NCBI RefSeq assembly: GCF_050946515.1
Contig: NZ_JBMNUX010000005.1
Coordinates: 1-64,000 of the forward strand
Source: Tractidigestivibacter sp050946515
Lineage (GTDB): Bacteria > Actinomycetota > Coriobacteriia > Coriobacteriales > Atopobiaceae
DNA length: 64,000 nt
Direction of reading: 5' to 3'
The stretch's first letter is position 1. Each line of letters starts with the position of its first letter. Below the pieces are notes generated by a model that was not told the origin of the DNA, searched no databases, and saw only the letters and a list, made by a program, of their open reading frames with translations. Shown here one piece after another: positions 32,730 to 40,265 of the stretch. Both the position numbers and the translations under genes were made by a program.

Positions 32730-34034
32730 TCAGCACGCGGGGCTGAGCTGGTCGGGGACGTCCAGAGCCTGAACGGGGTCTCGATAGAGCGGATGGCGCG
32801 ACACGTCGAAGGGGGTCACCTCAAGAGCCTTGGCCCCTCTCTGGAGGAGGAATCCCCGGTCAAGCGGCATGCTCAAGATGCTGTCCGTGGTGCGGCTCAC
32901 CTTCTCGGCAATCTTACGAGCCGTCGCCACGTCCTGACCGCCGAGGTAAAGCCAGTGGTCGCAGTTGTTGGCAATGGTCGCCGCGCGAAACTCGCCGTAT
33001 GAGCTCACGAGCTGCGTGTAGTCCTGCAAGATCACGCTCACGGACAGGTCGCGAGAGCGGATGACCGAGATGATCTTGTCAAAGTCGGCAATCGTGCAGT
33101 TGGTGGCGAAGTCGTCGAGGTACAGCCGCACGGGCACGGGCAGCTTGCTCGTGGGCCAGTTGGCGTCCGCAATGGCGCAGAGCTCCTGCAGGGCCTGGGC
33201 GTAGAGCAGGTTGACCACGCGGTCCATGCTGCGGTCGGTGTCGCTGACCGTTATGAATACCGCGGTGCGCTTGGTTGCGAGCTCCTCAAAGCTCAGGCGG
33301 TGCTTCGCGCTGTAGAGCGCGTCGGCATCCGAGAAGGTCAGCACGTTGAGCTTCTCGGCAACGATGCCGCAGATGCTCGCGTACATCTTATCGGCCTTTT
33401 GCTCGGAGCGCACCATGCGCCACTTGCGGGCCGCGAAGCCTTCGGGGTCGGTGGCGACAAGCTCGTCGAGCAGGTCGGCAGTGACCCCGCTGTCGAGGTT
33501 CTCGGCCAGCACGCCCAAGGAGCTGAGGTTGCGCTCGCACGCGGGCAGGTAGTCCAGGACGTATCCGATGAGCACCGCAATGAGCGTCTCTGCCGCTCGG
33601 TCCCAGAAGATGTCATCGGGATTCTCAATCGGTGAGAGCTGATGGGCCATGGACATGACATCGCGCTCGCTGACCCTACCCGTCTTGGGGTCGCGGTCGA
33701 TGAAGTCGAAGGGGTTATAGCCGATGCCGGTGACGCCATCGGCAATGTGGCTGTTGAGGGAAAAGCGGGCAAGGTCCAGGTAGTGGACCGCATACCCACG
33801 CTCCGCGAGGGTGGGGCCGAGGGTACGGGCGAGGTTGCCCTTGGTGTCCGTCACAATGAAAGACCCCTCTGCCTGCAGGATGTTGGGCATCACGTAGCCG
33901 CGGGTCTTGCCCGAGCCGGAAGGCCCGAGCACGAGGTCGTTGTTGTTGAGGCGCGTAGTGGATGAGTCGTTGGAGACAACGACGCCGTCAGCGAGAATCC
34001 TGCCGCTCTTGATGGTGTTTTCGGTCTGGGACAT
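32730..34034 (-). CDS. VirD4/TraG-like ATPase without membrane domain
   Basis: A 434-residue P-loop ATPase of the type IV coupling protein class. Walker A is VLGPSGSGKTRGYVMPNI (about residues 36-53), next to EGSFIVTDTKGNLARTLGP, a typical VirD4 stretch. Walker B is VRLYLDDFATN. The YDFGPxxGxG-type region is short, and there is no N-terminal transmembrane segment, so it is 150-250 residues shorter than most coupling proteins. No relaxase, VirB4 or other T4SS gene lies in the window. It may be a remnant of a conjugative element or part of a separate system with its ClpP-like neighbour. GGAGAACAACTT precedes the ATG. Confidence 0.8.
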   Translation of the reverse strand: MSQTENTIKSGRILADGVVVSNDSSTTRLNNNDLVLGPSGSGKTRGYVMPNILQAEGSFIVTDTKGNLARTLGPTLAERGYAVHYLDLARFSLNSHIADGVTGIGYNPFDFIDRDPKTGRVSERDVMSMAHQLSPIENPDDIFWDRAAETLIAVLIGYVLDYLPACERNLSSLGVLAENLDSGVTADLLDELVATDPEGFAARKWRMVRSEQKADKMYASICGIVAEKLNVLTFSDADALYSAKHRLSFEELATKRTAVFITVSDTDRSMDRVVNLLYAQALQELCAIADANWPTSKLPVPVRLYLDDFATNCTIADFDKIISVIRSRDLSVSVILQDYTQLVSSYGEFRAATIANNCDHWLYLGGQDVATARKIAEKVSRTTDSILSMPLDRGFLLQRGAKALEVTPFDVSRHPLYRDPVQALDVPDQLSPAC

Positions 34035-34078
34035 AAGTTGTTCTCCTCTCGTTTTCCGCCTGCGTTATGGCGGGTAGC

Positions 34079-34654
34079 CTATTCGAAAGACTCGACGATG
34101 CGGTCGGCAATGCCCCACTCGATTGCGGAGGGCGCGTCGAAGTAGGTCTGTTTGCCCGTGGCCTCGAGCACCTCGTCGAGAGTCTTGCCGGTGCGCTCCG
34201 AGATGATGGAGGCAAGCTTGGAGCGCGACTGCATGAGGTGCTCCGCCAGCGCGTTCATGCTCAGCGCCGAGCCGCCGTTGGTCTCGGCGATGAGCGGGTC
34301 GTGAATCATGACCTGAGAGTTGGGAAGCATCAGCCGCTCGCTGCCGGACATGAAGATCAGCGAGGCCATGCTCGCTGCCGTGCCCAGGCACACCGTGGTG
34401 ACGGGGCACGGGCAGGCCGCAATCGCGTCCACGATGGTGAGGCCGGCCGAGACGCCCCCGCCATAGGAGTTCACCAGAAGCGTGATCTTCTCGTCTCGGC
34501 TCTGGTCGGCCAGATACTGAAGGACCAGGCAGACGCAGGTCGCCATGGCCTCGTCAATCTTGTCGGCAATGAGAAGCCGACGACGCGCAAATGCGTAGTC
34601 CTCAAGCGACTCTTGGAAAAATCCCCTGCTTGTCTCTCGGATGATGCTTGGCAT
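34079..34654 (-). CDS. ClpP-like serine protease paralogue
   Basis: A 191-residue ClpP-fold protein. LLVNSYGGGVSAGLTIVDAI matches the SPGGS-type oxyanion strand. The nucleophile is Ser95 in GTAASMASLIFMSG, and the His is 118 in SQVMIHDPLIA. The region aligned with the triad Asp (ERDRF in E. coli ClpP) reads GKQTYF, so the Asp seems replaced. Its N-terminal processing region also differs from housekeeping ClpP. ATG 34654 follows GGAGG. It is first in the minus-strand set with the VirD4-like ATPase (44 bp apart) and divergent from two unknown genes. It may be a dedicated protease of this island. Confidence 0.85.
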   Translation of the reverse strand: MPSIIRETSRGFFQESLEDYAFARRRLLIADKIDEAMATCVCLVLQYLADQSRDEKITLLVNSYGGGVSAGLTIVDAIAACPCPVTTVCLGTAASMASLIFMSGSERLMLPNSQVMIHDPLIAETNGGSALSMNALAEHLMQSRSKLASIISERTGKTLDEVLEATGKQTYFDAPSAIEWGIADRIVESFE

Positions 34655-34723
34655 GCAGTGCCTCCTTTGCTCGTGCTCGCAAGGCGAGCCCTTAGTGCAC
34701 AATTAATCTACCGTAGGGTCAAC

Positions 34724-34752
34724 TTGTATTCCGTAAAATTTACTGGCATAAT
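34724..34752 (+). promoter_or_regulatory. Promoter of the divergent island genes, with embedded operator-like site
   Basis: TTGTAT (34724-34729), a 17-bp spacer and CATAAT (34747-34752). The spacer contains CCGTAAAATTTACTGG, an imperfect palindrome repeated as CCAGTAATAATTACTGG at 38011-38027. Downstream in the leader lie two small hairpins, GAGGT/ACCTC (about 34760-34773) and AAGCTGAA/TTCAGCTT (34792-34809). Confidence 0.6.
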
Positions 34753-34824
34753 GTTTTTCGAGGTGAGAACCTCAATTATTGAATTTTCGACAAGCTGAAT
34801 CTTCAGCTTTGGGAGAGGCGGATC

Positions 34825-36225
34825 ATGGAGTTAGACAATCCTGAGGACGATCGCGAGCTCTACGAAGAGATTCGCCAAGCGCAGCAGCTCACAGACGAAG
34901 AGCGCGAGGAGGCGGACCGCCTCAACGAGGAAGCATGGGAGGACAATCGCAAGTGCGAGGACGCTGTTCTCGACGCCTATGAGATAGCCCTGTCAAGATA
35001 CGAGCTCGAAGACCTGCTCAGCTGGATGCGTGACGAGCTGAGCTGGGAAAACGTCTCCGTCACCCGCGCGCTAAACGTCTATGAGGGCGAGCTGGCCGAT
35101 AAGCGCAAGGCCTTGGCGGCAGAGATGGTGGAGCAGGCGTCGCAGCTCAGTCGCTTCGACTGGCACAACGACGTGGCCGAAGACAGTTGGGGGCCTACCG
35201 ACCCCGATGACATTGAGAGGTTCTGGGGTTTCATTGGCTACGACCTCGGCGATCCCTTTGACGATGACCTGCGCACGTGGCTCGAGTCCCTTGCCTACTG
35301 CTTGCTCTGCTGCGTTGACCCCGATCCCATCCGCATGCCCTACCGCTCGCCAGACGCGCTTCCCATCACGAAGGTCGAGGAGCCTGACACCTTGCGCGAC
35401 ACCATGAGCGCGTTTGTGGAGGCGCTTCTCGCAATCCTGGGAATGGACGAGAAGGACGTCCACACGCTCGAAGTGCTCGAGGAGGGCGCCGGAAAGGACA
35501 TCCCCAACACTCCGGCGTGGCTCATGCTCGACAAGCCAGAGGCAGTGTCGCCCTACCCCCTTGACATGCTGGGCAACGACATGGACCAGAACTATTTCCA
35601 AGCCCGCTTACGCGAGGAGCTTGGAGGGCGTGCGGATATCCTCGACGCAACTGTCCCAGAGGCCGTCGTGGACCTTGACCTTGCCTACCAGCGCCTTTCT
35701 GGGAAGAAAGCGTCGTCGCTTCACGAAGATCAGGACCGCCCGGCGCTCAATTCAGAGCGCGAGCGCCTTCTCGCTGCCATCTCGCGCGCAGAGGAGAAGA
35801 CCGACGATTACCAAGGCCACCCCTGGGATGTCGAGGACGAGGAGCCGAGCGAGGAGAAGCTCGACGACGGCACCAATTGGGACTGCTCCGAGGACTTTGG
35901 GGAATTCGTCGAGCCGCCCGAGGCATACGACCCCTTTGGCATCGAGACGCACGAGACGGACTGGAGCCGCTTCTACGGTGCCGGCGACGAGTACTGCAAG
36001 GCATACGAGACGTTCCGGAAAGGCTGGAAGAAGCGGCTCTCGAAGGGGCTGCCCGACAACCACGAGATGCTCGTGACCGAAGGGGCGAAGGTGGTGCTCA
36101 AGAAGCACGGGCTCAACCTCTCGGGAGAATCGAGGCTCGTGCGCGCCCTCACGGAGCGCGTGCGCTCGGACATCACGAGTCTGCGTCTCTCCGCAAACGC
36201 GCAGGCGGACAAGACGGGCAGGTGA
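34825..36225 (+). CDS. Large acidic protein of unknown function
   Basis: A 466-residue very acidic protein. The first 70 residues are a charged helix rich in Glu, Asp and Gln (EEIRQAQQLTDEEREEADRL). A C-terminal part, FRKGWKKRLSKGLPDNHEML followed by a basic stretch, ends near the stop. No membrane helix, signal peptide or recognised domain. ATG 34825 follows GGGAGAGG. It shares its last base with the next gene's start (TGATG), so the two are coupled and probably interact. The acidic composition could mimic DNA or bind a basic partner, which is speculation. Confidence 0.6.
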   Translation: MELDNPEDDRELYEEIRQAQQLTDEEREEADRLNEEAWEDNRKCEDAVLDAYEIALSRYELEDLLSWMRDELSWENVSVTRALNVYEGELADKRKALAAEMVEQASQLSRFDWHNDVAEDSWGPTDPDDIERFWGFIGYDLGDPFDDDLRTWLESLAYCLLCCVDPDPIRMPYRSPDALPITKVEEPDTLRDTMSAFVEALLAILGMDEKDVHTLEVLEEGAGKDIPNTPAWLMLDKPEAVSPYPLDMLGNDMDQNYFQARLREELGGRADILDATVPEAVVDLDLAYQRLSGKKASSLHEDQDRPALNSERERLLAAISRAEEKTDDYQGHPWDVEDEEPSEEKLDDGTNWDCSEDFGEFVEPPEAYDPFGIETHETDWSRFYGAGDEYCKAYETFRKGWKKRLSKGLPDNHEMLVTEGAKVVLKKHGLNLSGESRLVRALTERVRSDITSLRLSANAQADKTGR

Positions 36226-37811
36226 TGTCCATGGGGACGTTCAAGGACAGAAGCCTCCACGACCGGGTGCTCGAGACCATGTGGGATCAAGTGCACACCT
36301 ACAGAAGCGGCAGCCTCGTCGCAAAGGGCGACGAAGACGATGACACCGCCCGTTGGGTGAGTCCCGAGGAGCCAATGCTCTACAAGTACCTAATCGAGCA
36401 GGCGCATGACCAGAAGCGCTATGCCCTCAAGCTTGCCTGGAAAAACCGCAGCCCAAGAAACAGCTTTGTCTTGGCGTGCGCAAGGCTCAGTATTTCGGCG
36501 CCAACGGCAAGCGCTGGCAAGAGGACGGCCTGCGGCGGCCTCTGCCTTTACGCCAACATCGCAGCGCGCCTAGGCGTGGCTGGGCTGCCAAAACGGAAGG
36601 CAACGGGCGACATGCAGGCGCTGTCCCAGTCCGAGGCGCTCGCAGTCATTTCGAACGTCGACCATAGGGCAGCGACCACTATCGGCAACTTCCTCGCAAA
36701 GCATCTCAAAGCGCCTATCGCGTGCCCCTCGGCGAAATCATGCCCCCATGCCACCGCTTGCTCGGCGGCGATAGGCATCGTGAGCCACGAGCTTCTCCGC
36801 GAGATCGGCGACACTGCGCTTGATTGCCTTCCGCTCCCGACAAAGCAGGGCCATCGCCTTGAGGTGTTCGAGGAGTTCTCGAACGACCTGCTCTACAGCT
36901 ACAGGCTCGGGACAAGCGAGGATCGCGCCCGCCTCTTTGACGCGGCCCTTGCGATCGTTCAAGACTTCCTCAAGAAGGACAAGACCTCGGCGCACTCGCT
37001 CGCCGTCAGCGGCATCACGCCCAAGAGCGTAGAGCCCCTGCTCTGGCAGGCGTGGCAGAGAAATCCGGCCAGCAAGCGACCTGGCAGCGGCATCGAAGAC
37101 CTGCTCTATTCCTGCAAGAGCTGGCTTTTGTGGCTGAAGGCTTCTGACTGGCTGAACAACCATGGCATCCGCGCCTCCAACGGAGCCAAGACGGTCGAGA
37201 AGTCAAAGAACATCGACGACGACCTCATCCAAGCCTATCTTGAGAGCGTCGAGGACGAGCAGATCAACCGGGCGGGACGGCTGTACGAGAGCCTCGTGGA
37301 CGGAGAGGCAACGAGCGAGGACGTCGTCGTTCCCGTCTACACCGACGTTGAGCGAGAGTTCGACGTGCTGCTTGTAGGCCGAAAGCGGCTGGACAGACAG
37401 CTCGTGAGCACTCTCGCGCCGCGCTCCAGGGAGCATGTGCTTATCTGCGCGCTCTCTCGCAGCCTCGAGACGCAAGACAGCGAGAAGAACGGCTTTCGCC
37501 TGCAGAGCAAGTCTTCAGCAGAAGACACGAAGGCCGATAAAGGCAGCCGCGCAGTCGAGGGCCTCTTTGGGTACCAGCTTGCCATCTCTCAGCAGCGCGA
37601 GGTATCCCGGGCGATCGAGGAGTTCCAAGACCTCATGCGACCGCGAAGCGAGAAGTACCAGGAGCTCAACCACGATGTCAGGCTGCCAAAGGGAACGCCC
37701 GCGTCAAGTATCGGCAACCTTGCGGCGTTTCTTCCCGAAGCGTTTGTCGACGACAAGGGCGACGCGTTTGCGAAGGAGAGCGGTGAAGGGCAGCCTCCCG
37801 AGCGCGCTTAG
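36225..37811 (+). CDS. Cysteine-containing protein of unknown function
   Basis: A 528-residue soluble protein. Around residue 165 it has a cluster CPSAKSCPHATACSAA, preceded by TACGGLCLYANIAARLG, which together could bind zinc or an iron-sulphur cluster. The rest is mostly helical, with a basic C-terminal third (EHVLICALSRSLETQDSEKN). No family was recognised. The start ATG overlaps the stop of the acidic protein by one base; ATG 36231 is an alternative. It ends the plus-strand arm of the island. A role in a nucleic-acid or stress system is only suggested by its neighbours. Confidence 0.6.
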   Translation: MSMGTFKDRSLHDRVLETMWDQVHTYRSGSLVAKGDEDDDTARWVSPEEPMLYKYLIEQAHDQKRYALKLAWKNRSPRNSFVLACARLSISAPTASAGKRTACGGLCLYANIAARLGVAGLPKRKATGDMQALSQSEALAVISNVDHRAATTIGNFLAKHLKAPIACPSAKSCPHATACSAAIGIVSHELLREIGDTALDCLPLPTKQGHRLEVFEEFSNDLLYSYRLGTSEDRARLFDAALAIVQDFLKKDKTSAHSLAVSGITPKSVEPLLWQAWQRNPASKRPGSGIEDLLYSCKSWLLWLKASDWLNNHGIRASNGAKTVEKSKNIDDDLIQAYLESVEDEQINRAGRLYESLVDGEATSEDVVVPVYTDVEREFDVLLVGRKRLDRQLVSTLAPRSREHVLICALSRSLETQDSEKNGFRLQSKSSAEDTKADKGSRAVEGLFGYQLAISQQREVSRAIEEFQDLMRPRSEKYQELNHDVRLPKGTPASSIGNLAAFLPEAFVDDKGDAFAKESGEGQPPERA

Positions 37812-37855
37812 CTCGACGGAAAGGCCGGCTCCGGTGCGACCTCCATGAAAAACGA

Positions 37856-37944
37856 CCCCTTACGGCTCGGGGCTTGTGGTTGTAGCAACCATTAGTTGTA
37901 GTAACTAGTGCTCCGCCGAGGTGGCGGCCGAACCACCTCGGCGG
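37856..37944. repeat. Cluster of hairpins after the island genes
   Basis: Four hairpins lie in series: CCCC/GGGG (37856-37872), GGTTG/CAACC (37878-37890), AGTT/AACT (37894-37906) and a perfect 12-bp stem CCGCCGAGGTGG/CCACCTCGGCGG (37913-37944). The two middle ones share GTTGTAG(C/T)AAC. The dense folding suggests a structured RNA, a terminator region or a recombination site. No gene is seen in 37812-38177. Confidence 0.5.
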
Positions 37945-38003
37945 CTGGTGCTATGCGGTTCTCAAGGGACGCTGACGCAAGAAGTAGTATGCCTAATGGG
38001 AAT

Positions 38004-38033
38004 TTGAGTTCCAGTAATAATTACTGGCACAAG
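38004..38033 (+). promoter_or_regulatory. Second operator-like palindrome with weak promoter
   Basis: The perfect 17-bp palindrome CCAGTAATAATTACTGG (38011-38027) sits between a possible -35 (TTGAGT, 38004-38009) and a weak -10 (CACAAG, 38028-38033). Aligned with the promoter at 34724, about 23 of 28 positions agree (TTCC(A)GTAA..TTACTGGCA). The two sites bracket the plus-strand genes of the island. Confidence 0.4.
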
Positions 38034-38039
38034 ATTCCG

Positions 38040-38140
38040 AGGCTCAGCCTTCCAAGACCGTCCGCCCCGAGAGCGCGGCTTCTGCACCATGCCGCCTGCT
38101 TTCCAATAATATAGCCCCGGCTCTCAAGAGCCGGGGCATT
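38040..38140 (+). ncRNA. Possible small RNA (speculative)
   Basis: A transcript starting just after the promoter-like palindrome at 38004-38033 would run about 100 nt and end in the strong hairpin at 38114-38137 followed by ATTGTTT. No open frame of note lies in it. The evidence is only promoter plus terminator spacing. Confidence 0.25.
38114..38137. terminator. Bidirectional terminator-type hairpin
   Basis: GCCCCGGCTC (38114-38123) pairs exactly with GAGCCGGGGC (38128-38137) around TCAA. It lies 40 bp beyond the stop of the minus-strand ABC transporter operon and could also end plus-strand transcription. Confidence 0.75.
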
Positions 38141-38177
38141 GTTTGAAGAATCGTCGCAAGCTGCTCGGCCTCACGAC

Positions 38178-39107
38178 CTATTCGTGGTAATACGGTTGCC
38201 CGTTGGCCTCAGGTCCCAGGTGCTTGGAGACAAAGAGCACAAGCGCGACGAGCGTAACGACATAGGGGATCATCTGGAAGAACTGGTATGGGGTCCCCTG
38301 GATGTTGACCTGCAGAACAATCTGAAGGGCGTCGCAGAAGCCAAAGAGCAGGCAGGCGATAAGCACCCCCACAGACTCCCAGCGACCAAAGATAACTGCG
38401 GAAAGAGCGATGAATCCGCGCCCGGCAACGATTCCGTCGGTATAGGTGCTGGTGTAGCACAGGGTGAGGAAGGCCCCGCCAAGCCCAGCAAGAGCGCCGC
38501 AAATGACGCAGGCAAGAATCTTGGTCCCAATAACGTTGATGCCGAGAGTTTCTGCCGCCTGCGGGTTCTCGCCAACGGCACAATAGTTCAGGCCTGCGCG
38601 ATACTTCGTGAAGAACACTGCAGACAGGGGAACCAGAAGGTAGGCAATGTAGGCAAGCATCGTCTGCTGGAAAAACGCCTCGCCTATCACCGGGATGTCG
38701 CACAGGATGGGAATGCTCACGGTGGACATCTGGACGCCCTGCGCAAGAGCCGACGAGTCGCCAAACGCAACCTTGTAGAAGAACGACGCCAGCGCAGGGG
38801 CAAGGATGTTTATCGCCATGCCAAGCACCACCTGGTCGACGCAGAGCTTGATGGTGCAATATGCATAAATCAGGTTTATGAGGATGCCCGCGGTCATTCC
38901 CGCCAAGACGCCAACCCAGGGGTTGCCCGTGAAGTAGCCCGCCAGAAAGCCGGCAAGCGCTCCGCCGGACATAAGGCCATCCAGCCCGATGTTGACCATG
39001 CCCGCGCGCTCGCTGAAGAGCTCCGCAATGGCAACCAGGAGCAGCGGCACGGTCATCCTCACCGTAGACGAGAGGATATCTGGCAGCGACGAAATAATAG
39101 CGTCCAT
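38178..39107 (-). CDS. Nucleoside/base ABC transporter permease (YufQ/NupC type)
   Basis: A 309-residue permease of the BPD_transp_2 family. Eight or so helices; IAELFSERAGMVNIGLDGLM is the hallmark near the N-terminus of this subunit in BMP-type (basic membrane protein) importers. Together with the next two genes it forms a complete nucleoside or purine base importer. It directly follows the other permease (stop adjacent to ATG), in the order ATPase, permease, permease. GC content and codon use are like the neighbours. Confidence 0.9.
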   Translation of the reverse strand: MDAIISSLPDILSSTVRMTVPLLLVAIAELFSERAGMVNIGLDGLMSGGALAGFLAGYFTGNPWVGVLAGMTAGILINLIYAYCTIKLCVDQVVLGMAINILAPALASFFYKVAFGDSSALAQGVQMSTVSIPILCDIPVIGEAFFQQTMLAYIAYLLVPLSAVFFTKYRAGLNYCAVGENPQAAETLGINVIGTKILACVICGALAGLGGAFLTLCYTSTYTDGIVAGRGFIALSAVIFGRWESVGVLIACLLFGFCDALQIVLQVNIQGTPYQFFQMIPYVVTLVALVLFVSKHLGPEANGQPYYHE

Positions 39108-40259
39108 TTATGACCTCGCCCCCTCTTCGCTCGAGGCGGCAGCAACTGACATGCTTGCGCCGCCAACCTTCTCCGCCCTTGCTTCCCTGCGGGCAGCGAG
39201 CTCGGCAAAGAGCTGCTTCGTCTTAGGAAGCCTCATCCAGGCCATGCCGGAGACGGAGAAGATGATGATGAGCGCTCGAATAATCTCAACGATGGAGGTA
39301 GGCACGGCGATGCCAACCTGCATCGAGGACGCCCCTGTCGTAAGCACGCCGAAGAAGATGGCCACGACAAGAGAGCCGATGGGGCTCAGCTGCGCAATAA
39401 GCGCGACTGCCACGCCGTCAAAGCCGAACCCATCGCCAAAGCCGCTCATGAGCCTATACTGCTTGCCCAAAAGCTCAACCGAGCCGCCCAGTCCTGCTAT
39501 CGCTCCGGAAATGATGAACGCGGCAAAAATGAGCGCCTTCACAGGAAAGCCGTTCACGCGCGCTGCGAGCGGGTTAATTCCGACGGCGCGAATCTTGAAG
39601 CCAAAGGACGTCTTGTTGAGCACGTAGGCAATGAGCACCGCAAGCACCACGGCAATGATGACTCCCACATGGATGCGGAACCCAGAGAACCTATAGAGCT
39701 TGAGCGAGTCAGAGATCGCAGGCGTCTGCGGGTTTGCCCCATCGCGAAAGACACTGGTATAGATGTATCCCATAAAGAGGGTCGCCACGTAGTTGAGCAT
39801 GATTGAGGTAATCATCTCGTTGAGGCCGCGCGTAATCTTCATGATTGCCGGTATCGCTGCCCACAGGGCCCCGGCGACGATGCCCGCAATGAGGCACAGC
39901 AAGATTCCCGGAACCCCTTCGACTCCCGACGTGAGCGCAACCGTAATGCTCGCTACCGCGCCCATGATGAACTGGCCCTCTCCGCCGAGATTGAATACGC
40001 CGCACTTATAGGCGAAGGTTGCCGCAAGCGACGTAAAGATGAGCGGGCAAGCGCTAATGAGAGAGCTGGCAATCTTCTGAGCGCTGCCAAGAGAGCCCGA
40101 GAACAGCAGCGCGTAGCCCTGGATTGGGTTCTTTCCAAGGAACAGAATGATGATGCCGCCAATGACAAATGAAATCAAAATTGCAATGAGGGGAGCGAGG
40201 AACGAGAAGATGCGCTCGTACCTCATCGCAAGGGACTCCCGTTGATTCTTATCAAACAT
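39108..40259 (-). CDS. Nucleoside/base ABC transporter permease (YufP/NupB type)
   Basis: A 383-residue permease, the longer of the pair, as is usual for the YufP-like subunit. ATFAYKCGVFNLGGEGQFIM is the family motif, and ITRGLNEMITSIMLNYVATL is the conserved coupling region. The C-terminus carries an extra 35-residue charged and Ala/Ser-rich tail. It starts 6 bp after the ATPase stop and ends immediately before the second permease, so all three are cotranscribed. Confidence 0.9.
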   Translation of the reverse strand: MFDKNQRESLAMRYERIFSFLAPLIAILISFVIGGIIILFLGKNPIQGYALLFSGSLGSAQKIASSLISACPLIFTSLAATFAYKCGVFNLGGEGQFIMGAVASITVALTSGVEGVPGILLCLIAGIVAGALWAAIPAIMKITRGLNEMITSIMLNYVATLFMGYIYTSVFRDGANPQTPAISDSLKLYRFSGFRIHVGVIIAVVLAVLIAYVLNKTSFGFKIRAVGINPLAARVNGFPVKALIFAAFIISGAIAGLGGSVELLGKQYRLMSGFGDGFGFDGVAVALIAQLSPIGSLVVAIFFGVLTTGASSMQVGIAVPTSIVEIIRALIIIFSVSGMAWMRLPKTKQLFAELAARREARAEKVGGASMSVAAASSEEGARS

Positions 40260-40265
40260 CGCTGC

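Noticed and set aside
31880..37811. Complete conjugative element
   Set aside because: Only a VirD4-like ATPase is present; there is no relaxase, VirB4, integrase or attachment repeat, so I describe it as an island of unknown role.
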